Assembly: GCF_900106055.1 (NCBI RefSeq)
Contig: NZ_LT629792.1
Span: 992,001-1,056,000 of the forward strand
Source: Schaalia radingae
GTDB lineage: Bacteria; Actinomycetota; Actinomycetes; Actinomycetales; Actinomycetaceae
DNA: 64,000 nucleotides
Reading direction: 5' to 3'
Numbering within the stretch: the stretch's first letter is position 1; every line of letters starts with the position of its first letter. Shown here in pieces: positions 17,891 to 26,746 of this stretch. Under the pieces are notes generated by a model. The model made no database searches and was not told the origin of the DNA. It worked only from the letters and a program-made list of their open reading frames with translations. The position numbers were made by a program, and so were the translations under genes.

Positions 17891-18880
17891 ATGCGGATCA
17901 CACAGACAGATGTTGCTCGCATGGCGGGGGTTTCCCGTCAGACAGTCTCGCTGGTTGTCAATGATGATCCGAGAGTGGCGCCCTCGTCACGCCAGGCAGT
18001 CCTCAAGGCGATAGAAAAGAGCGGATATCGCGTCAATGCGACAGCACGCTCCTTGGCGACAGCATCCAGCGGCGTCATCGGAATGCTGCTCCCGAACCTC
18101 AACAACCCGTTTTATGCCGTGTTGGCTCAGCAAACGCGCGAGGCGTGCGACGCTGAACGCCTGGGGCTGTTTATCGCCACCTCCGATTCTGCACGCGAAA
18201 AATCCGCGATCGAACGCTTCCTTGACTTCGGGGTCGACGGATTATTGCTCGTGTCGCCGCGCCATAAAGCTCACGAACTGGCCGCATTGACACGGGGAAC
18301 ACCCGCTGTGATCCTCACAGCCTCGTCAGCGCCTGCCGGTATCGATCTGGTTCGCGCAGATGACGAGGGCGGGAGTGCCCTCGTCACCGGGGATCTGATG
18401 GACGAGGGATACGCACCCGTTATCCATATTTGTACCGACATCGATATGGAGAGTGAAACGGCCTCACTGAGGCAGGCGGGGTACGCGTCAGTCGTGACAT
18501 CACGCGGACAGGACGTGCTGACCCGTGTGGTCTCAGATCAGGACATCGTCACCACCGTAAAGGACATCATCGCTCGGTATGGCTCAGGCTTTGGAATCGT
18601 TGCACACAACGATATGACGGCGTTCCGCGTCATCTCTGTCCTGCTGCAGGCAGGGCTGACGATCGGCCAGGATGTTGGTGTGGCCGGATTCGACAATACA
18701 TATTTGGCACGTTTCCCCGGAACCGAATTGACGTCAGTGGATCAGGAAGCTGAGCAGCTCAGTAAGCTGGCTATCCGGCTGGTATTGGAACGCCGCGAAG
18801 GCCGGACTGATGACGTGGAAATAGCAGTGCCGACCAAGTTGGTCAAGCGTGCATCGACAAGCAGGGGAGAAGTCACATGA
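17891..18880 (+). CDS. LacI-family transcriptional regulator 1
   Basis: 329 residues from the ATG at 17891, preceded by AGGAAGG; a longer form from 17843 would add 16 residues before the helix-turn-helix. N-terminal HTH TDVARMAGVSRQTVSLVVN, hinge, then a periplasmic-binding-like domain (VIGMLLPNLNNPFYAVL, GVAGFDNTYLARF). Overlaps the next LacI gene by 4 nt (ATGA). Candidate binder of TTAACGCGCGTTAA or of the 14748 palindrome. Confidence 0.9.
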   Translation: MRITQTDVARMAGVSRQTVSLVVNDDPRVAPSSRQAVLKAIEKSGYRVNATARSLATASSGVIGMLLPNLNNPFYAVLAQQTREACDAERLGLFIATSDSAREKSAIERFLDFGVDGLLLVSPRHKAHELAALTRGTPAVILTASSAPAGIDLVRADDEGGSALVTGDLMDEGYAPVIHICTDIDMESETASLRQAGYASVVTSRGQDVLTRVVSDQDIVTTVKDIIARYGSGFGIVAHNDMTAFRVISVLLQAGLTIGQDVGVAGFDNTYLARFPGTELTSVDQEAEQLSKLAIRLVLERREGRTDDVEIAVPTKLVKRASTSRGEVT

Positions 18881-19842
18881 AACCGGTTCGGCAAGCTGAT
18901 GTCGCCAAAGCGGCAGGCGTTTCACGCGGACTGGTCTCCCTCGCACTGTCAGGCTCTGGCCGCGTAGCGCCAGAGACCGTGGAGAGAATCCAGAAAGTCG
19001 CGCGAGAACTGGGCTATAGCCGAAACTTCACGGCCGCGACTCTGGCATCAGCTCGAAGCACTCTGGTGGGCGTGGTGCTGCCCAATTTGCGCAACCCATA
19101 TTTCGAATCGCTCGTCTCCGCCTACCAGAATGAAGCAGATCGGCGCGGTTTGCTCACCTTGGCCGCGACAGCTGCCGGGCATCTGGGGCGTCTGGAGCGG
19201 TTGCTGGACCAATTCGATCAGTTACGTGTGCGTGGCATCATCCTGGTCACCCCCGATCAGGACTCCCAGATCTACCAGTCGATTGCCGAACGCTACCCGG
19301 TTGTTGCCGCCGGTGTTCCCTTGACGCATGAGCTCATCAGCACGGTTCATATTGATGAATTCAAAGCAGCGCGCCTGATTGCGCACCACGCGGTCGACAC
19401 CGGCTGTACGCAGGTGGTGTACGTGACAAATGATCAGACCGATGCGTCTACACGCTATCGTCTTGCTGCCATCGAGCAGGAAACAGATGCGGCTGGGCTG
19501 CAACTGGAGCACTACACGATCCGCGATGGGCGTTTAGGAGAACTGACGTCACGCGAGGCGACGTGTTATCTGGTTCAAAACGATCTGATGGCCATCGATG
19601 TTGTGGCGTATCTGAAGGCATCTGGCGCCAGGCCGGGTATTGACTTCCCGGTCATGAGTTACGACAACACCTATCTGGCGGAGAATCCGCAGTTCCTCCT
19701 CACCTCGATCGACCAGGAGCCGGCGCAGCAGGCGCAGCTGAGTTTTGACCTGATCGAGGCAAACCGGCAGGTCGGAACCGAACGCGTCGTTGAGCCGCGT
19801 CTGATCGTGCGTGCCTCCTCACGCAACCTCGCCCGCCCGTAG
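18877..19842 (+). CDS. LacI-family transcriptional regulator 2
   Basis: 321 residues. HTH QADVAKAAGVSRGLVSLALS, then the effector domain (VGVVLPNLRNPYFESLV, VMSYDNTYLAENPQFLLTSI). Start codon overlaps the stop of regulator 1. The two are paralogues with different recognition helices (RQTVSLVVN versus RGLVSLALS), so they may read different operators or form mixed dimers. Confidence 0.9.
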   Translation: MKPVRQADVAKAAGVSRGLVSLALSGSGRVAPETVERIQKVARELGYSRNFTAATLASARSTLVGVVLPNLRNPYFESLVSAYQNEADRRGLLTLAATAAGHLGRLERLLDQFDQLRVRGIILVTPDQDSQIYQSIAERYPVVAAGVPLTHELISTVHIDEFKAARLIAHHAVDTGCTQVVYVTNDQTDASTRYRLAAIEQETDAAGLQLEHYTIRDGRLGELTSREATCYLVQNDLMAIDVVAYLKASGARPGIDFPVMSYDNTYLAENPQFLLTSIDQEPAQQAQLSFDLIEANRQVGTERVVEPRLIVRASSRNLARP

Positions 19843-19903
19843 TGCGACTCACTTTACGATTCGCCTTGACAGTTGTGAGAACAAACCATACTATTACTCG
19901 TAG

Positions 19904-19917
19904 TTAACGCGCGTTAG
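19904..19917. promoter_or_regulatory. LacI-type operator, copy 2 (TTAACGCGCGTTAG)
   Basis: Matches the perfect operator at 13 of 14 positions. Located 82 nt upstream of the ATG at 19999, the first gene of the next dehydrogenase/TIM-barrel operon. Confidence 0.72.
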
Positions 19918-19998
19918 CGTATGAATAGCGCCGTTAATTCACCGCTTGCGTAGCTCGGGGCGGTGACTCACCAACAGATGATCGACGAGGGAGTCATG

Positions 19999-21186
19999 AT
20001 GAATGGTCACACAATTTCAGTAGCTGTTATCGGCGCAGGAATGGCTGGTCGCACGCACGCCAACGCGTGGCGGCAGGCCACGACTATCTACGATCCACAT
20101 AAGCTGCCGCAGCTTCGATATGCTGCAATCTGCGATGCCTATGAGCCATTCGCGCAAGATGCCGCACGCGCATACGGATACGACAAGACCGTCACTGACT
20201 GGCACGAAATTGCAGAAGACCCGGAAATCGACGTGGTCTCGATCGTTGTCGCGAATGCACTGCATCGTGAAATCGCCCTGGAACTGATCAAGGCCGGAAA
20301 GCACGTCCTGTGTGAGAAGCCCTTGACGGACAACCTCGACGATGCCCGTGCAATGGCAGAAGCTGCTGCTGCGGCCGACGTCGTTACAGGCGTTGGGTTC
20401 GGATACCGTCGCCAGCCTGGCATCGCTGAAATTGCCAAACTGGCCGAGGATGGAGCGCTGGGCGATATCGTCCATTTCACCGGTCGCTACACCTGCGACT
20501 ACGGAGCCGATCCGAACACCCCGATCGCATGGCGGTACAAGGGGCCGATGGGGTCAGGCGCCCTCGGAGATGTGGGGTCACACCTGATCGACACCGCGGA
20601 ATTTGTATGCGGGCAGATCAAGTCCGTTTCGGGTGCCGCATTCGCCACTGCGATTACCATGCGTCCACCGGCAGTGCAGGGTGTGTCCGGAGGTCGAGGG
20701 ATTTCCACCGATGCGAAGGCAACTGAAAAGGTGGAAAACGACGATGCGGCCATCTTTACCGCGCACTTTGAATCCGGCGCGGTCGGATCGCTGGCGGTGT
20801 CACGCATCACTGTGGGCGATCCGAACCAGCTTGAATTCGAAGTCAGCGGCACGAAAGCCAAGGCAGCCTTTGACATGTCACGCGCAGCAGAAATCAAGCT
20901 GGTTGACAACGCAGGAGCGCGCGGCCTGACAGGATCGCGCCGCATACTGGTGGGACCCGACTTCCCGTACTTTAAGGATGGCTCCTCGATGGCGTTCGCA
21001 GGCGTCGGTGTCACCCAGATCGACCAGTTCACCTACCAGGCACGCGCATTCCTTGACCAGGTTGCCGGCATCGACGAGGGACTTCCCGAGGTTCCCGGAT
21101 TCGACCACGGCTACCGCGCCATGCGTATCCAGGCAGCTGTCGCAGAATCTGCCGCGAATGGCGGCGCCAGCGTCGACATCAAATAG
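19999..21186 (+). CDS. Gfo/Idh/MocA family oxidoreductase (second of three)
   Basis: 395 residues from the ATG at 19999, five nt after GAGGGAG; an ATG at 19996 and a GTG at 19963 are less likely. AVIGAGMAGRTHANAW Rossmann motif, CEKPLTDN, GVGFGYRRQPG, and DVGSHLIDTAEF with the catalytic Asp/His. Longer than IolG and closer to glycoside or amino-inositol dehydrogenases of this superfamily. Paired with the TIM-barrel gene at 21220; substrate unknown. Confidence 0.85.
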   Translation: MNGHTISVAVIGAGMAGRTHANAWRQATTIYDPHKLPQLRYAAICDAYEPFAQDAARAYGYDKTVTDWHEIAEDPEIDVVSIVVANALHREIALELIKAGKHVLCEKPLTDNLDDARAMAEAAAAADVVTGVGFGYRRQPGIAEIAKLAEDGALGDIVHFTGRYTCDYGADPNTPIAWRYKGPMGSGALGDVGSHLIDTAEFVCGQIKSVSGAAFATAITMRPPAVQGVSGGRGISTDAKATEKVENDDAAIFTAHFESGAVGSLAVSRITVGDPNQLEFEVSGTKAKAAFDMSRAAEIKLVDNAGARGLTGSRRILVGPDFPYFKDGSSMAFAGVGVTQIDQFTYQARAFLDQVAGIDEGLPEVPGFDHGYRAMRIQAAVAESAANGGASVDIK

Positions 21187-21219
21187 TCACAGTAATTCTC
21201 AACGACCGGAAGGAACACC

Positions 21220-22218
21220 ATGTCTTTAACACTGAGCTTCTACACGCAGTGCCTCGGCTCCTACCCGTTGGCAGAGGCACTCGATATCGCCAAGTCAATG
21301 GGATTGAACGGTGCCGAGGTCAACGTCGGCGGCTTCGTACCCAGCCCGCACGCGCATGTGGATCTGCTTCTGAGTTCGCAGACGGCACGCGACGAATACC
21401 TCGGCATCTTCGCTGACAGGGAGATGAAACTTGCCGGACTCAATGCAAACGGTAACCCCGTCAACCCTTTGCCCGACGTCGGTCCCAAACATGATTATGA
21501 CCTTAAACGAGCCATCAAGTTGGCTGGCCTGCTCGGCGTCAACGAGGTTGTCACAATGTCGGGCGCACCCGGCTCCGACCCCGGTGCACGCTACCCCTCG
21601 TGGGTGGTCAACCCGTGGGACGGCGTGTATGGGGAGGTGCTGGAATACCAGCTGGATGTCCTTGCCGACTACTGGAAGGAGATCGATCAGTGTGCCGGCG
21701 ATGCGGGCGTGAAGATCGCCTGGGAACTTCACCCTCATAACACGATCTTCACCCCACACGGATTCCTCGACTTCGTCGAGCGTACCGGTGTGCGCAACAT
21801 CGGTGTGAACCTGGATCCGTCCCACTTGATGTGGCAGCAGATGGACATTCTCGCATGCATCGACCTGCTGGGTGACCACATTCTGCACGTCCATGCCAAG
21901 GACACGAAGATCGAGGCAGGGGTGGCAACCAAGGGCGTCTTGGATACAGGATTCGGCCATTGGCCGGAAAATGAGGACGATCGTTACCCCAGCGCAATGG
22001 CACACTGGTGCCAGGTCTGGCCGCAGGATCCTGCATGGCGTTTCGTATATCTCGGTGGTGGCAATGACGTCAGCTTCTGGACGCAGTTCTGCCAGGCAGT
22101 CGCGGCGATCAACCCGGATATGAACGTCTCTGTCGAACATGAGGACAACCAGTACGACATGATCAAGGGACTCGAGATGAGCGCCCAGACGCTGATCGAG
22201 GCCGCCAAGGGCCTGTGA
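21220..22218 (+). CDS. Sugar phosphate isomerase/epimerase (third TIM-barrel protein)
   Basis: 332 residues. Xylose-isomerase-like TIM barrel with IAWELHPHN, GVNLDPSHLMWQQMD, HVHAKDTKIE and VSVEHED as likely metal ligands. This subfamily (long loop with W-x-F-V-Y-L-G-G-G) commonly sits beside Gfo/Idh dehydrogenases in carbohydrate clusters, where it acts on keto-sugars or keto-glycosides. Same operon as the 19999 dehydrogenase, with a 33-nt gap and AAGGAA upstream. Confidence 0.83.
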   Translation: MSLTLSFYTQCLGSYPLAEALDIAKSMGLNGAEVNVGGFVPSPHAHVDLLLSSQTARDEYLGIFADREMKLAGLNANGNPVNPLPDVGPKHDYDLKRAIKLAGLLGVNEVVTMSGAPGSDPGARYPSWVVNPWDGVYGEVLEYQLDVLADYWKEIDQCAGDAGVKIAWELHPHNTIFTPHGFLDFVERTGVRNIGVNLDPSHLMWQQMDILACIDLLGDHILHVHAKDTKIEAGVATKGVLDTGFGHWPENEDDRYPSAMAHWCQVWPQDPAWRFVYLGGGNDVSFWTQFCQAVAAINPDMNVSVEHEDNQYDMIKGLEMSAQTLIEAAKGL

Positions 22219-22257
22219 GACTGACTGATCACTGAACAAAGCTGAGCATGGTCGCTA

Positions 22258-22273
22258 AATGTAGTGACAAATG
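22258..22273 (+). promoter_or_regulatory. Shared iol motif, copy 2 (AATGTAGTGACAAATG)
   Basis: Lies 64 nt upstream of the iolC ATG. See also 14693, 23439 and 26599. Confidence 0.55.
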
Positions 22274-22337
22274 CTCGACTTTGTCGTACACTGGAAATGT
22301 CCAAGCTGAATAGCACGACGAAGTGAGGAGAAAGGTC

Positions 22338-23300
22338 ATGGCAGTTCACGACGTTCTAACCGTTGGCCGCAGTGGCGTGGATGTTTACCCCCTTCAGGTG
22401 AACACGCCCCTTGATCAAGTAAAGACGTTTCAAAAGTTCCTCGGCGGATCGCCGATGAATGTCGCGGTGGCAGCGGCAAAACTGGGTGAAGATGCGGCAA
22501 TCCTGACAGGTGTGGGCGACGATCCATTCGGAAAGTATGTTCGCGACGAAATGCGTCGCCTAGGTGTCAGCGATGAATTCGTCATCACCGATCCGAACCT
22601 GAACACACCGGTGACGTTCTGCGAGCTTGTTCCCGACGCGCCGTTCTTTTTCTACCGCGAGCCGTCGGCTCCGGACCTGCAGATCAGGACTTCCGATCTG
22701 CCCGAGGAAACCGTGAAGAACTGCAAGATTTTCTGGTTCAGCGGCACCGGCCTGTCAGAGGATCCTTCCTACACCACCCACATTGACGCACTGAAGATGC
22801 GCGGCCACAAGCCATACACAATTTTCGATATGGACTGGCGGCCCATCTTCTGGGACGACATTGAACTCGCTAGACAGCGTTACGCCGAGTGTCTCGAATA
22901 CACCGACGTGGCAGTGGGTAACCGCACCGAATGCGAAATTGCAGTAGGGGAGAAGGACCCCGAGCGTGCTGCAGATGCACTCTTGGAACGCGGCGTTAAG
23001 ATCGCCATCGTCAAGCAGGGGCGCGACGGCGCACTGGCCAAGACGGCCGACGAGCGCTTGGTTGTGCCTGAACTGCCGTGCGTGCCCATGAATGGCGCAG
23101 GTGCTGGTGACGCATTTGGCGGCTCGCTGGTGCACGGTCTACTGCAGGGTTGGGATTTGGAGAAGATCATTCAGGGCTGCAACGGTGCCGGTGCGATCGT
23201 GGCAGCGCGTCTGGAATGCTCCACGGCAATGCCGACCGAAGAAGAAATCTGGAAGGCGGTCAACGCCGGAACGTGTGACGTTCTGAACGAAGACAACTGA
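22338..23300 (+). CDS. iolC: 5-dehydro-2-deoxygluconokinase
   Basis: 320 residues from the ATG at 22338 with GAGGAGAAAGG just upstream. PfkB/ribokinase fold: LGGSPMNVAVAAAKLG near the N-terminus and the anion-hole motif GAGAGDAFGGSL with the catalytic Asp. Phosphorylates 2-deoxy-5-keto-gluconate. It is transcribed as its own unit with the shared iol motif in front and a hairpin behind. Confidence 0.95.
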   Translation: MAVHDVLTVGRSGVDVYPLQVNTPLDQVKTFQKFLGGSPMNVAVAAAKLGEDAAILTGVGDDPFGKYVRDEMRRLGVSDEFVITDPNLNTPVTFCELVPDAPFFFYREPSAPDLQIRTSDLPEETVKNCKIFWFSGTGLSEDPSYTTHIDALKMRGHKPYTIFDMDWRPIFWDDIELARQRYAECLEYTDVAVGNRTECEIAVGEKDPERAADALLERGVKIAIVKQGRDGALAKTADERLVVPELPCVPMNGAGAGDAFGGSLVHGLLQGWDLEKIIQGCNGAGAIVAARLECSTAMPTEEEIWKAVNAGTCDVLNEDN

Positions 23301-23320
23301 CTCAACTCAGTCAATATGAG

Positions 23321-23362
23321 ACGGTGGGCTAGCGGCCGATTTGCTTCGGCTCTGGCCCGCCG
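23321..23362 (+). terminator. Terminator after iolC
   Basis: Long stem ACGGTGGGCTAG with CTGGCCCGCCGT (G-U pairs allowed), with an inner GGCCGA/TTCGGC stem, followed by TTTCGTAT. Begins 20 nt after the iolC stop. Confidence 0.75.
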
Positions 23363-23438
23363 TTTCGTATGTCCTCCGAACAGCGGATCGGTAGACTCCC
23401 TCGGTAATCGATAGTTTGTACGTTCAATTCCATTTACA

Positions 23439-23451
23439 AATGTTACAAATG
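23439..23451 (+). promoter_or_regulatory. Shortened iol-type motif (AATGTTACAAATG)
   Basis: Same half-sites AATGT and ACAAATG as at 14693, 22258 and 26599 but three nt closer, preceded by another CATTTACAAATG. Lies 80 nt upstream of the alcohol dehydrogenase. Confidence 0.4.
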
Positions 23452-23531
23452 AGGATAGAATTGATGTACGGTCCGGAAAGCACAATCCGGTGCGTCGGCA
23501 GTGAGAAGTGTCTGAATCCAATGGAGGAAAA

Positions 23532-24665
23532 ATGTCAGAGGCAATTCCAGAAACGATGAAGGCTGCGGTACTGCGTGACCCTGCCAAAGGCATGCAGATA
23601 GAAACGATCAAGACGCCTAAGCCACGGAGCCGAGAAGTTCTGATCAAGGTCGCAGCATGTGGCATGTGTCATTCCGACCTACATGTTATTCACGGCAAAA
23701 TCGCCTTCCCGTACCCGTGCGTACTCGGCCACGAAGTGACCGGAGAAATTGTTGAGGTAGGCCCCGACAACGACCACACTGACCTGGAAGTGGGGCAAAA
23801 GGTCGCCGGAGCATTCCTGATGCCGTGCGGCCAGTGCGATCACTGTGCAGAAGGCCGTGATGACCTGTGCGACACGTTCTTTAACCTCAACCGTTTGGAA
23901 GGAAAACTCTACGACGGTCAGACTCGACTGTTCGGCACCGACGGCGAGGAAATCGCCATGTACTCGATGGGCGCGCTGGCTCAGTACTGCGTCATTCCGT
24001 CGACATCGATTGCCGTTCTGCCTAACGACGTTGACCTTGTCCCAGGCGCGATTCTGGGGTGCGCGGCGATGACGGCCTACGGTGCGGTGCGCCGCGGAGC
24101 AGACCTGCGCTTTGGTGAAACTGTTGCCGTCGTGGCGACCGGAGGCGTTGGCTCCAACATCATCCAGATCGCTAAGGCATTCGGCGCCAGCAAGATCATC
24201 GCGATTGACGTGGCCGACGACAAGCTCGAAGCGGCCAGGCAACTGGGTGCCACGGGCGTTGTGAATTCCACCAAGGAAGATGTTCACGACGCAGTCTTCG
24301 CACTCACCGACGGCAAGGGCGTCGACGTTGCATTCGAGGCACTGGGACGTCCCGAAACATGGGAGTCCGCACTGAATGCTCTGTCAGATGGTGGGCGGAT
24401 GGTGCCGATTGGGCTGGGCGCCGGTGTGCAGACCGCGGGCGTTGAAATCAACCGCACGGTGCGCCGCGGACAGTCTATTCTCGGCTCCTATGGTGCACGT
24501 ACACGAGTTGATCTGCCCAAGGTTGTCGAGATGGCCGCCAACGGCTACATCAACTACTCGCAGATCGTCACCAGGCGTTTCTCGCTCGAAGATGCAGGCA
24601 AGGGCTATGACGAATTGGCTGTCGGCAACATTCAGGGTCGTGCAGTGGTCGACATGTCGTTGTGA
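23532..24665 (+). CDS. Zinc-dependent alcohol dehydrogenase (MDR family)
   Basis: 377 residues from the ATG at 23532, after GGAGGAAAA. Catalytic zinc: Cys in ACGMCHSDLH and GHEVTGEI; structural zinc: CGQCDHCAEGRDDLC; cofactor motif VATGGVGSNIIQIAK. Surrounded by inositol genes and carrying a version of their motif upstream. It might reduce the aldehyde product of the pathway (malonate semialdehyde or acetaldehyde), since no iolA is present; this is inference. Confidence 0.9.
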   Translation: MSEAIPETMKAAVLRDPAKGMQIETIKTPKPRSREVLIKVAACGMCHSDLHVIHGKIAFPYPCVLGHEVTGEIVEVGPDNDHTDLEVGQKVAGAFLMPCGQCDHCAEGRDDLCDTFFNLNRLEGKLYDGQTRLFGTDGEEIAMYSMGALAQYCVIPSTSIAVLPNDVDLVPGAILGCAAMTAYGAVRRGADLRFGETVAVVATGGVGSNIIQIAKAFGASKIIAIDVADDKLEAARQLGATGVVNSTKEDVHDAVFALTDGKGVDVAFEALGRPETWESALNALSDGGRMVPIGLGAGVQTAGVEINRTVRRGQSILGSYGARTRVDLPKVVEMAANGYINYSQIVTRRFSLEDAGKGYDELAVGNIQGRAVVDMSL

Positions 24666-24678
24666 CACCAGACATCGA

Positions 24679-24713
24679 AAAGGCTGTGGGATCATTTCGA
24701 TCCCACAGCCTTT
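24679..24713. terminator. Bidirectional terminator between adh and the MFS pseudogene
   Basis: Perfect 15-bp stem (AAAGGCTGTGGGATC / GATCCCACAGCCTTT) with a 5-nt loop, flanked by A and T runs on both sides, between two converging units. Confidence 0.9.
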
Positions 24714-24729
24714 CTGTATAACGTCAGGT

Positions 24730-26412
24730 TTAGCGTGTACGCTCCGTTCGGTAACGCCAGCTCTGTGAATAGTTTTCCTTCATTTCCTCTTCGATCTCTT
24801 CAAGCGACTTGCCGGACGTTTCCGGCATGAAGAAGTAGAGCCCGAGCAGAACCAAAGCGTTGATACCCGCAAACACTGCATATGTCACCATTCCGCCGAA
24901 ATTCGCCATGAGCCAGGGGAATGTGGTCGTCAGGATTGCGTTTGACACCCACAGGCAGAAGACGGCAGTGCCATTCATGAGACCGCGGAAACGAGCGGGG
25001 AACATCTCGCCCATCATGGTCCAGCACACGACACTGTTTCCGGACTGGACGAAGAGCATGAAGATTCCCATGCACCCGAGAACTCCGTAGGCGGCGATGG
25101 GATCCGGCAGCGTTCCAGCTTCAATATGAGGTTCGATCAGCGTGCCGAACAGGATTGATATCAGGAGCAGTGAAGCCGCGATGCCCGCCACGTTCCACGT
25201 CAGCAGTCCGCGACGAGAGAAGCGATAGATCAGGTAAAGGCCCAGCGATGACCCGGCGACAGACAAGATTCCATTAAGAACCTGGGCGGTAATGGCTACA
25301 GCTGTTGACATGCCGGCAAGTTCGAGGACCTTCGGCGCGTAGTACATAACGGTGTTGACGCCGGTGAGCTGGTTGCCCACTGCAATGAGGATGCCGATCG
25401 CCAGGAGGCGTCGAAGCCACTTGGTCCGGATCATCTCACTCCATGTGCCCTTCTTCATATGGACGTCACGCTCGGTCGCGGAAACCATTTCTGTGAATTC
25501 CTTTGAACGCGGCTCGTCGCGATCATCACGAACCCGCTTAAGAGCACCGATTGCTTCAAGGTACCGCTGATTTGCCGCGTACCAGCGCGGCGACTCCGGC
25601 ATCAGACGCATACCCAACCACAAGGCGATTGCGGGTCGTGCACAGAACAATCATGAAGCGCTATCCGGACCCGTTTCCGGACGTGAGAGTGAGCGAATCT
25701 GCCCACGCAATCAGGTCTGACTGAGCGTTGAGAGTACAGCTAGCACTGACCTGTTCCTTGAGGTAGATCCACGAGGAGATGTCCTGCCAGTTGTATGTTC
25801 CGGGCTCGATGCAGCCAAGCGGATCGGCCTGCACCGTCAGCTTTGGGCCGCCGAGAACCTGATTGATGACTGCGTTGAATGCGAAGGCAGCGAGCTGACC
25901 AGTTACGACCATCAATTGGTCAATTGCGACGATTGTTCCACGAATTCTTCTGGGAGCCGTCTCAGCAAGATATACCGGTACGGTTGCTGATGCCCCTCCG
26001 ACGGCCAGGCCAAGGATAAATCTGGACACGTACATGAACCACAGGCTGGGAGCGAGGGTGACCATTAAAGCGCCTGCCAAGAAAAGAGCGGCGAGCAGCA
26101 TGATGTTGTGACGGCGTCCGAATCGGTCAGAAAGTCGTCCGCCCAACAGTGCACCAATTGCCGCACCGATGAGGAGGGTCCCGCCGATCCATCCCTCCTG
26201 GATGGTGTTCAGGTGCATTCCGCCTGCATCCCACGGCAAATGCATGTAGGGGAGAGCTCCGGAAATCACTCCCGTGTCGTAGCCGAACAGGAACGAACCA
26301 ATGGTCGCTACGGCTGCAACGCGCCTATACCGCGGTGTTTACCTGATGCTGGAGTTTTCTCGACAAGGTCCTCGATCTCACGAGGCGAAAGCTGAGGCGA
26401 TTGATTAGTCAT
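24730..26412 (-). pseudogene. MFS sugar porter (IolT-like), broken by two frameshifts and one stop
   Basis: Starts at the ATG at 26412 (MTNQSPQLSPREIEDL). Near 26321-26338 one base appears missing, so the first frame stops; shifting restores VAAVATIGSFLFGYDTGVIS. The frame then continues through GGRLSDRFGRRHN and PVYLAETAPRR to a TAG at 25661 where a conserved Trp is expected (GSG-stop-RFM), and a second frameshift near 25640-25650 precedes PAIALWLGMRLMPESPRWY. Sugar-porter signatures GRR, PESPRW and PETSGKSLEEIEEE are kept. This family imports myo-inositol in related bacteria. No intact copy is in the window. Confidence 0.85.
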
Positions 26413-26473
26413 GTATCCACTCTCTTCGTTGTGAGTCGCATTCTCGAATATTGTGCGAAGTACAACATCTATG

Positions 26474-26487
26474 TTAACGCGCGTTAA
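26474..26487. promoter_or_regulatory. LacI-type operator TTAACGCGCGTTAA, copy 3
   Basis: Perfect 14-bp palindrome 61 nt upstream of the MFS pseudogene ATG. Retained although the gene behind it is broken. Confidence 0.75.
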
Positions 26488-26598
26488 TACCCGATAGGAA
26501 TGAGAGTAGCACACTCTTGTAAGCTTCGTAACAGTCTTGTCATGATATCTGGAGGTTTTGGCGGCAGAAAGTTCTGCAAAAGATCGTATTCGCACACT

Positions 26599-26614
26599 AA
26601 TGTCGTCACAAATG
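26599..26614 (+). promoter_or_regulatory. Shared iol motif, copy 3 (AATGTCGTCACAAATG)
   Basis: 132 nt upstream of the TSUP gene at 26747. The 334-nt gap between the MFS pseudogene and the TSUP gene holds only this motif and the LacI operator. Confidence 0.5.
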
Positions 26615-26746
26615 CTTGAAGAAACAAAGGGGTTTGTGTGAATTGGTCTCAGAGGTGATAGATTGCCTGCGACGAAGAGGTGTGTACTCGCATGTAAGAT
26701 CTACCATTATTTGTGAGGACAAAGCGATGTAGGGAGGTGAAGTCAG

